From contig JADZDN010000304.1 in assembly GCA_020851015.1 (NCBI GenBank), forward strand, positions 1-18,564: a stretch of DNA of 18,564 bases, read 5' to 3'. This document shows positions 13,279 to 18,564 of the stretch, one piece after another (positions within the stretch are counted from its first letter, which is position 1; each line of letters opens with the position of its first letter). Source of the stretch: Alphaproteobacteria bacterium. GTDB lineage: Bacteria; Pseudomonadota; Alphaproteobacteria; JAEULC01. Under the pieces are notes generated by a model. The model searched no databases. It was not told the origin of the DNA and worked only from the letters and a program-made list of their open reading frames with translations. A program made the position numbers and the translations under genes.

Positions 13279-14367
13279 TTAGGGAGAGATCTTCCTCGCC
13301 CAGGTCACGTGCCCCATCTTGCGGCCGGGGCGCGCCTCGGCCTTGCCGTAGAGGTGCAGCTTCGCGGTCGGGTCCTTCAGCACATCGAGCCAGGTCTCGG
13401 CGTCGTCGCCGATCAGGTTTTTCATCACTGCCGGCGCGTGGTGCGCGACCGAGCCGAGCGGCAGGCCGGCGACCGCGCGCACGCACTGCTCGAACTGGCT
13501 GGTGACGCAGGCGTCGAGCGTCCAATGGCCCGAGTTGTGCGGGCGCGGGGCGATCTCGTTGACCAGCACCGCGCCCGCGCGCGTGACGAACATCTCCACG
13601 GCCAGCAGACCGACCACGTCGAGCCTCTCGGCCAGCAGCTTCGCCAGGCGCTCGGCTTCGGCGGCGACGGGCGCGGCGATCGCCGCGGGCGCGATGGTTT
13701 CGTCCAGGATGTGATGCTTGTGGCGGTTCTCCACGGCGGGGTAGGCGAGCATCGTGCCGTCCACGCCGCGCGCGACGATGACCGAGATCTCGCGCTCGAA
13801 TTGGACCCACGCCTCGACGATGCCTTCGTCGGCTTTCATCGCGCGCCACGCCGCGTCGGGCCGCGCGTCGCGGTCCAGCTTCACCTGGCCCTTGCCGTCG
13901 TAGCCCATGCGCGCGGTCTTCAAGACGGCCGGCGCGCCAAGGTCGGCCAGCGCGCGCGCTACGTCCTGCGGGCCGCGGACGCCATGGAACGGCGTGGTCG
14001 GCGCGCCGACCGAATTGCCGAAGGTCTTTTCCTTGATGCGGTCCTGCGCGATGGCCAGCACCTGCGGCCCCGGCCGTACCGGCACGCGCGTTTCCAGATG
14101 GCGCAGCGCGTCGGCCGAGACGTTCTCGAACTCCGACGTGACCACCTGCACCTCTGCCGCGAAGCGGTCGAGCGCGGCGCGGTCGTCGTAGGGCGCGATC
14201 GTCGCCCCCGCGCAGACCTGCTCGGCCGGGCTGTCGCGCTCCGGCGTGAAGACGTGGCAGCGATAGCCGAGGCGCGCGGCGGCCAGCGCGGTCATGCGGC
14301 CAAGTTGTCCGCCGCCGAAGATGCCGATCGTGCTGTTGGGCGGCAGCGGCGCCGTCGAATGCTTCAC
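13279..14367 (-). CDS. purK: 5-(carboxyamino)imidazole ribonucleotide synthase
   Basis: This ATP-grasp enzyme of purine synthesis makes N5-CAIR from AIR, bicarbonate and ATP. Visible landmarks are [12 protein letters not shown] (14-25), TSEFENV (78-83), the ATP-grasp loop GYDGKGQ (155-161) and [12 protein letters not shown] (270-281). The length of 362 residues is normal. The start is the GTG that overlaps the purE stop (GTGA), although the frame runs on upstream through purE as a shadow. The pairing with purE, which handles the next step, makes an operon purE-purK typical of bacteria using the two-enzyme route. The gene ends 2 nt from a dispersed repeat. Confidence 0.97.
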   Translation of the reverse strand: MKHSTAPLPPNSTIGIFGGGQLGRMTALAAARLGYRCHVFTPERDSPAEQVCAGATIAPYDDRAALDRFAAEVQVVTSEFENVSADALRHLETRVPVRPGPQVLAIAQDRIKEKTFGNSVGAPTTPFHGVRGPQDVARALADLGAPAVLKTARMGYDGKGQVKLDRDARPDAAWRAMKADEGIVEAWVQFEREISVIVARGVDGTMLAYPAVENRHKHHILDETIAPAAIAAPVAAEAERLAKLLAERLDVVGLLAVEMFVTRAGAVLVNEIAPRPHNSGHWTLDACVTSQFEQCVRAVAGLPLGSVAHHAPAVMKNLIGDDAETWLDVLKDPTAKLHLYGKAEARPGRKMGHVTWARKISP

Positions 14368-14873
14368 CGCTTGCCCTTCGGCGCGTCCGCCGGCGCGTCG
14401 GCGACCGCCTCGGTGCGCGCCTTGCGCCAGGCGTCGAGCTTCTTCTGCACCGCCGCGTCGCCGAGCGCCACGACCGAAGCCGCCAGCAGCGCCGCGTTGA
14501 TCGCGCCCGGCTTGCCGATCGCCAGCGTTCCGACCGGCACGCCGGCCGGCATCTGCACGATCGACAGCAGGCTGTCCATGCCCTTCAGCGCCGCGCTTTC
14601 CACCGGCACGCCGAAGACCGGCAGCGTGGTCAGCGACGCGGTCATGCCGGGCAGGTGCGCCGCGCCGCCCGCGCCCGCCACGATCGCCCGAAGGCCGCGC
14701 TCGCGCGCGCTCTCGGCATAGCGCACCATCCGGCGCGGCGTGCGATGCGCCGACACGATGCGCGCCTCGTAGGGCACGCCCAGCTCGTCCAGCGTGGCGG
14801 CGGCGTGGCGCATCGTCTCCCAGTCGGACTGGCTGCCCATGATGATGCCGACGACGGGATTCTTCCTGGCCAT
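14364..14873 (-). CDS. purE: N5-carboxyaminoimidazole ribonucleotide mutase
   Basis: This enzyme converts N5-CAIR, made by PurK, to CAIR in purine synthesis. The class I PurE motifs are all visible: [11 protein letters not shown] (8-18), SAHRTP (41-46, with the catalytic His43), [12 protein letters not shown] (66-77) and [14 protein letters not shown]. The length of 169 residues is standard, with a short Lys/Ala/Asp-rich tail. ATG 14873 gives the family N-terminus. The Shine-Dalgarno (CCGGAG) is rather distant. It is transcribed from a well-formed promoter just upstream, and its stop overlaps the purK start. Confidence 0.97.
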   Translation of the reverse strand: MARKNPVVGIIMGSQSDWETMRHAAATLDELGVPYEARIVSAHRTPRRMVRYAESARERGLRAIVAGAGGAAHLPGMTASLTTLPVFGVPVESAALKGMDSLLSIVQMPAGVPVGTLAIGKPGAINAALLAASVVALGDAAVQKKLDAWRKARTEAVADAPADAPKGKR

Positions 14874-14908
14874 GCGCTGGGCTTGCTCCGGGTTTCGCGA
14901 AGCGCCGC

Positions 14909-14936
14909 ATTATAGGGATGGGCCAGCATCGGGCAA
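14909..14936 (-). promoter_or_regulatory. Candidate purEK promoter
   Basis: On the minus strand a perfect TATAAT (14909-14914) follows TTGCCC (14931-14936) with a 16-nt spacer. Transcription would start about 29 nt before purE. In such GC-rich DNA a perfect -10 in the right place is good evidence. Confidence 0.6.
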
Positions 14937-15021
14937 TGGCGCCGGGCGGGCGTCATGGACTCGCCAATCTCAAGCTGCTAGCTTCCGCCGCCGATTCCGC
15001 CCCGACCGCGCAAGGCCTTGA

Positions 15022-15831
15022 ATGTCCACGCAATCCGCCCTCATCACGGTCATGGTCCGCGCCGCGCGCAAGGCCGCGCGCGGTCTCGTCCGCGACTTCG
15101 GCGAGGTCGAGCAGCTGCAGGTCTCGCGCAAGGGCCCGGCCGATTTCGTGTCCAATGCCGACCTCAAGGCCGAGAAGACCTTGCGCGAGGAGCTGGAGCG
15201 AGCGCGCCCCGATTTCGGCTTCCTGATGGAGGAGAGCGGCGCCGCGAAATCGGGCGACGGGCGCCACCGCTTCATCGTCGATCCGCTCGACGGCACGACG
15301 AATTTCCTGCACGGCCTGCCGCATTACGCGATCTCGATCGGCGCCGAGCGCGACGGCGAGCTGATCGCCGGCGTGGTCTACGAACCGACGCACGACGAGA
15401 TGTTCTGGGCCGAGAAGGGGCAGGGCGCGCATCTGAACGACCGCCGCCTGCGCGTGTCGGCGCGCGAGCAGATGCGCGACGCGGTGATCGCCACCGGCAT
15501 TCCCTTCATGGGCAAGGGCAGCGACCCCGGCCATCGCCGCTACCTGGCACAGATGTCGGCGGTGATGGGACAGGTGGCGGGCATCCGCCGCTGGGGCACG
15601 GCCTCGCTCGACCTCGCCTATGTCGCGGCCGGCCGGTTCGACGGTTTCTGGGAGATGCACCTGTCGCCCTGGGACATGGCGGCGGGCATCGTTCTGGTGC
15701 GCGAGGCGGGCGGGTTCGTCAGCGAGGTCGACGGCGGCAACCGGATGCTGGATAGCGGCGCGATTCTCGCGTCGAACGACCGGCTGCATCAGGAATTGAG
15801 CCAGATCCTGCGCCAGGCCAAGCCCGTATAA
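15022..15831 (+). CDS. suhB: Inositol monophosphatase family protein
   Basis: A 269-residue Mg2+-dependent phosphatase of the SuhB/IMPase family. The metal-binding set is complete: Glu70/Glu71 (LMEES), the DPLDGTTNF motif (87-95, with Asp87 and Asp90) and WDMAAG (217-222, with Asp218). KGPADFVSNAD near the N-terminus and the GTASLDLAYVAAGRFDGF stretch are also typical. The substrate could be inositol phosphate or another small sugar phosphate. SuhB in enterobacteria also acts in rRNA transcription, which may or may not apply here. ATG 15022 is preceded by AAGG. The gene is divergent from purE across 148 nt; no strong plus-strand promoter was seen. Confidence 0.93.
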   Translation: MSTQSALITVMVRAARKAARGLVRDFGEVEQLQVSRKGPADFVSNADLKAEKTLREELERARPDFGFLMEESGAAKSGDGRHRFIVDPLDGTTNFLHGLPHYAISIGAERDGELIAGVVYEPTHDEMFWAEKGQGAHLNDRRLRVSAREQMRDAVIATGIPFMGKGSDPGHRRYLAQMSAVMGQVAGIRRWGTASLDLAYVAAGRFDGFWEMHLSPWDMAAGIVLVREAGGFVSEVDGGNRMLDSGAILASNDRLHQELSQILRQAKPV

Positions 15832-15873
15832 TCGCGCAGCGCGTCCATTCTAAGCCACTCAGACTCAAGGCTG

Positions 15874-15902
15874 TTGTACGGTTATCCCCATTTCGCTATG
15901 TT
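15874..15902 (+). promoter_or_regulatory. Candidate promoter for the OmpA-like gene
   Basis: TTGTAC (15874-15879) and TATGTT (15897-15902) are separated by exactly 17 nt, in an unusually AT-rich stretch for this window. The predicted transcript starts about 58 nt before the ATG. It probably also serves the downstream MotA-like gene. Confidence 0.45.
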
Positions 15903-15966
15903 CGCCCGCGGACGCGCCGCCGCTGGGTCGGGCGGCTGGCCGCGGCGTCCGAAAGGCTGCCGACGC

Positions 15967-17484
15967 ATGAACCATTCCGGCTTCGCGCCGCCGCTGCTCG
16001 CGATTGTGCTTGCCGCGTCCATCGGGATTCCGTCCGCCCGGGCGCAGATCGACCCGCGCCAGGGCTACGGCGCCTATCGCGGCCAGGTGATCGTCGACAC
16101 CTCGGTGCTGGACCAGCTCGGCCGCGACCCCTACGGGCGCGCGACCGGCTACGGAACGGGGGCGGCGACGATGCCGGCGACCCGGCCGGTGGCGGCGCCG
16201 ACCCAGCCCGTGCAAGCCGGGGGGCTGCTGCCGCCGCCAGGTCCGGGCGAGCTGCAGAAGCGCCAGGCGGAAATCAACGCGGCGGTGAGCCGGGTTTCGC
16301 CCACCGCGCAAGCGCCGGCCGAGCCGGGGCAGCCGAAGGCCGCGACCAGGTCCGCGCCGAAGCAGGCCCAGGCCAAGCCCGCCCAGGCCAAGCCCGCCAA
16401 GACGCCCAAGCAGGCCGCCGCCAAGCCCGCGGCCAAGGCACCCGCCGCCAAGCCGGCCGAGTCCAAGCCCGCCGAGTCCAAGCCCACCGAGTCCAAGCCC
16501 GCTGCCAAGGCGCTGGCGACGGCAGCTACGAACGCTCCGCCGTCTGCCGCTTGGCCACCGCGTACGCCGCGTCCGGCCGTCGCCGCGCCGCCCGCGCCGG
16601 CGGTGCCGGCCCGCACCGCCGAACCTGCCTATCAGCCTTCGCCCGCGGTCGTACCACCTGCGCCATCGCCTCAGTCGCCCGCACCCGCACCGCCTGCGCC
16701 CGCCGTCGCGGCGACGGCGCCGTCGACCCCGCCCTTGCCGCCGGTCCCGGGCGCCGCCGGCGCGACCGCCGCCGCTGCTCCGGCCCAGGCCGAGCCGGCG
16801 CCGGCACCGCCCGCGCCGGCCCCCGTCGCCGCCGCAACGCCGCCAGCCGCAACGCCGCCAGCCGCAACGCCGCCAGCCGCAACGCCGCCAGCCGCGACGC
16901 CACCTGCCGCAACGCCGCCCGCGGCCGCGCCGCCAGCGGCCGCGCCGCAGATGCGGGTGCGCGTACCGCCGGCCCCGCCAGCCGCGTCGACCGCCGCAGC
17001 GCCGGCTGCCGCCGCGCCGCCTGCGGCCAGGCCGCCCTTGTCGGCGACGGCGCCGTCGCTGCCCGGGCGCGGCGCCACGAGCTTGGCCGCGGCGCCCAGC
17101 CCGCCGCCGCCGCCGCCCGTGGGGCAGGCCGAACCGGCCGCCGCCGTCGCCGCCGGCCCGATCGCCGCCGGCAAGGCGGCGGCGCGCGTGCAGTTCCCCA
17201 CCGGCTCCTCCGACCTGCCGGAAGGCGCCAAGGCCGCGTTGAAATCCATGGCCGAGCGCATGAACCGCGACGCCGACATGCGCGTGCAGCTCCTGGCCTA
17301 TGCCGGCCCGCGCGAGGACACCGCCAGCCAGGCGCGCCGCCTGTCGCTGTTCCGCGCGCTCGCCGTGCGGTCCTACCTGATCGAGCAGGGCATCCGCAGC
17401 ACGCGCATGGACGTGCGCGCCCTGGGCAACAAGTACGAAGAGGAGCCCGCCGACCGCGTCGACGTTGTCATCGTCGACCGCTAG
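15967..17484 (+). CDS. Pro/Ala-rich exported protein with OmpA-like C-terminus
   Basis: A 505-residue envelope protein. ATG 15967 is chosen because a signal peptide (MNHSGFAPPLLAIVLAASIG, cleavage near ARA|Q at 24-27) begins there; the longer frame would add a basic, unlikely leader. Residues of about 30-80 are ordinary sequence. About 110-395 is a low-complexity Ala/Pro/Lys linker containing two sets of tandem repeats, long enough to cross the periplasm. The last 100 residues are OmpA-like (ARVQFPTGSSDLPEGAKAAL, then RRLSLFRALAVRSYLIEQGI, then DRVDVVIV). The usual GHTD-type motif is replaced by AYAGPRED, so ordinary peptidoglycan binding is uncertain, though the Arg of the LSxxRA motif is kept. 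It has no membrane anchor apart from the signal peptide. The MotA-like gene follows after 74 nt, suggesting a joint function at the envelope. Confidence 0.85.
   Translation: MNHSGFAPPLLAIVLAASIGIPSARAQIDPRQGYGAYRGQVIVDTSVLDQLGRDPYGRATGYGTGAATMPATRPVAAPTQPVQAGGLLPPPGPGELQKRQAEINAAVSRVSPTAQAPAEPGQPKAATRSAPKQAQAKPAQAKPAKTPKQAAAKPAAKAPAAKPAESKPAESKPTESKPAAKALATAATNAPPSAAWPPRTPRPAVAAPPAPAVPARTAEPAYQPSPAVVPPAPSPQSPAPAPPAPAVAATAPSTPPLPPVPGAAGATAAAAPAQAEPAPAPPAPAPVAAATPPAATPPAATPPAATPPAATPPAATPPAAAPPAAAPQMRVRVPPAPPAASTAAAPAAAAPPAARPPLSATAPSLPGRGATSLAAAPSPPPPPPVGQAEPAAAVAAGPIAAGKAAARVQFPTGSSDLPEGAKAALKSMAERMNRDADMRVQLLAYAGPREDTASQARRLSLFRALAVRSYLIEQGIRSTRMDVRALGNKYEEEPADRVDVVIVDR
16456..16500 (+). repeat. 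15-nt tandem repeat encoding Glu-Ser-Lys-Pro-Ala
   Basis: Three consecutive units of GCCGAGTCCAAGCCC, the third with one change, encode AESKP within the linker of the OmpA-like protein. Unit length is a multiple of three, so copy number can change without shifting the frame. Confidence 0.75.
16831..16920 (+). repeat. 15-nt tandem repeat encoding Ala-Ala-Thr-Pro-Pro
   Basis: Six consecutive units of GCCGCAACGCCGCCA; the first four are identical and the last two carry a few changes. They encode AATPP within the linker of the OmpA-like protein. Identical units imply recent copy-number change by slippage or recombination. Confidence 0.85.
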
Positions 17485-17558
17485 CCTAGCCGGCCCAAAC
17501 GACGGTAAGAATAGACCGGCCAACCGGACGGCCGGCCATCGAAAGGGTACTCTCCCGA

Positions 17559-18564
17559 ATGAACCGCCCGCGGCGCTATCTGATGCGCATGGCGCTGTTC
17601 CTGGCGATCGTCGCCGTGGGCGTTGCCGCGCTGATCAAGCCGTTGATGCTGGCGTTCCAGGCCAATCCGTGGCTGAACGGCGTGATCCTGGGCGTTCTGC
17701 TCGTCGGCATCCTCTACAATTTCCGCACCGTGATCCGCCTCTATCCCGAATCCTCGTGGATCGAGGGGTTCAAGCGCGACCAGGCCGGGGGCGATTCCGG
17801 ACCCGAGGGGCCGCCGCCGCGGCTGTTGGCGCCGATGGCGAAGATGCTGGGCGACAAGAAGGGCCGCTTGATGCTGTCCGCGCCGTCCATGCGCACCATC
17901 CTCGACGGCGTCGGCGCCCGGCTCGAGGAAAGCCGCGACACCGCGCGCTACATGATCGGGCTGCTGGTGTTCCTTGGCCTGCTGGGCACGTTCTGGGGCC
18001 TGCTGCACACGGTCAACGAGGTCGCCAAGGTGATCGGGAGCTTGAGCATCAGCGGCGACGCCGACATGGCGGCCAGCTTCGCGCAGCTCAAGTCGGGGCT
18101 CGAGGCGCCGCTGGGCGGCATGGGCACGGCCTTCAGCGCCTCGCTGTTCGGCCTCGCGGGCTCGCTCGTGCTTGGATTCCTCGAACTGCAGGCCGGCCAG
18201 GCGCAGAACCGCTTCTACAACGACCTCGAGGAATGGCTGAGCGGGCTTACGCGCCTTTCCAGCGGCGGGCCGGGCGGCGACGACCAGTCCGTGCCGGCGT
18301 ACATCCAGGCGCTGCTCGAGCAGACGGCCGACAGCCTGGACCACCTCACGCGGATCGTGTCGACGGCCGAGGACAACCGCGGCCAGGTTACGCAGAACCT
18401 GCTCGCGCTGAACGAGCGGCTCAGCGCCTTCACCGAGCAGATGCGCACCGAGCGGCAGCTGATGCTGCGGCTGGCCGAAAGCCAGCTCGAGCTGAAGCCG
18501 GTGATGACGCGGCTGGTCAGCGCGATCGGCGACGGCAAGATGGGCGGCGGCGACGACGCCAGCC
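17559..18564 (+). CDS. MotA/TolQ/ExbB-type proton channel protein, 5' part
   Basis: The frame starts at ATG 17559 and is open to the window edge, giving 335 residues without a stop. Hydrophobic helices are at about 9-33, 38-55, 131-150 and 188-208. The last two contain the family signatures GLLGTFWGLLHTV and APLGGMGTAFSASLFGLAGS, which in MotA, TolQ and ExbB line the proton path. The final 125 residues, from about 210, are hydrophilic, Leu/Glu/Gln-rich and probably coiled-coil. That makes the protein longer than ExbB or TolQ. AAAGGG lies 13 nt before the start, rather far. It follows the OmpA-like gene and is probably cotranscribed. A MotB/ExbD-type partner is expected just downstream, outside the window. 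It is not likely to be a true flagellar MotA, since no flagellar gene is nearby. Confidence 0.88.
   Translation, partial: MNRPRRYLMRMALFLAIVAVGVAALIKPLMLAFQANPWLNGVILGVLLVGILYNFRTVIRLYPESSWIEGFKRDQAGGDSGPEGPPPRLLAPMAKMLGDKKGRLMLSAPSMRTILDGVGARLEESRDTARYMIGLLVFLGLLGTFWGLLHTVNEVAKVIGSLSISGDADMAASFAQLKSGLEAPLGGMGTAFSASLFGLAGSLVLGFLELQAGQAQNRFYNDLEEWLSGLTRLSSGGPGGDDQSVPAYIQALLEQTADSLDHLTRIVSTAEDNRGQVTQNLLALNERLSAFTEQMRTERQLMLRLAESQLELKPVMTRLVSAIGDGKMGGGDDAS

Noticed and set aside
13279..14910. A longer purK frame reaching back through purE
   Set aside because: The added part overlaps purE in another frame and is Arg/Gly-rich. The GTG at 14367, overlapping the purE stop, gives the standard PurK N-terminus.
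16456..16920. CRISPR-like direct repeats
   Set aside because: The repeats are 15 nt, contiguous, without spacers and in frame with a low-complexity protein linker.
15865..17523. A 552-codon open frame on the minus strand
   Set aside because: It mirrors the Pro/Ala linker of the OmpA-like gene, giving Gly/Arg-only sequence. It has no domain and no Shine-Dalgarno.
17559..18564. Zorya defence system (ZorA-like channel with a long tail)
   Set aside because: The upstream partner has a cleaved signal peptide rather than the membrane-anchored ZorB type, and the neighbours are housekeeping genes. No helicase or nuclease gene is in view. The region past the window could change this.

Overview
The window is very GC-rich, densely coded DNA from an alphaproteobacterial chromosome, most likely Rhodospirillales-like. 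That placement rests on a pntB-type transhydrogenase gene, a COQ9 protein, a short bS21, a purE-purK pair with a GTGA overlap, a suhB / OmpA-like / MotA-like run, and palindromic dispersed repeats of a kind common in alphaproteobacteria. The genus cannot be fixed from the sequence. No tRNA, rRNA, CRISPR array, prophage or insertion sequence was seen.

Layout. (1) 2-979: the 3' part of pntB, cut by the window edge. (2) 980-2500: a small unrecognised exported protein preceded by a cluster of TGTGA/TCACA half-sites, convergent with a PEP-CTERM surface protein. (3) 2565-4940: two tandem, clearly paralogous LuxR-type regulators, each with a similar 7-2-7 palindrome about 46 nt before its start. Further inverted repeats lie between them and the PEP-CTERM gene, so this is a plausible small regulatory island. 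(4) 4990-6982: an acyl-CoA dehydrogenase-like flavoprotein gene divergent from an HxlR regulator gene, with an inverted repeat between them that could control both. (5) 7052-8479: a Uma2-family nuclease-fold gene convergent with a short-chain dehydrogenase gene.

(6) 8525-9008: a dispersed palindromic repeat, then rpsU on the minus strand with a strong terminator, a leader hairpin and a candidate promoter. (7) 9118-12693: a same-strand run of Bcr/CflA-type MFS exporter, peptide deformylase, COQ9 (ATGA overlap with def) and a metallo-beta-lactamase-fold hydrolase. (8) 12694-13278: 585 nt without a credible gene, packed with inverted and tandem repeats. (9) 13279-14936: purE-purK on the minus strand with a good promoter. 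(10) 15022-18564: suhB-type inositol monophosphatase, a Pro/Ala-rich exported protein with a divergent OmpA-like end, and a MotA/TolQ/ExbB-type membrane protein running off the window.

Most genes are housekeeping: redox balance, purine synthesis, translation, N-terminal methionine processing, ubiquinone synthesis and envelope functions. The least ordinary parts are the LuxR pair with its shared palindromes beside a PEP-CTERM gene, the half-site cluster at 1073-1119, the nested inverted repeats at 12719-13276, and the OmpA-like/MotA-like pair at the right edge. I found no clearly new multi-gene system. All identifications come from reading motifs by eye, with no database search.
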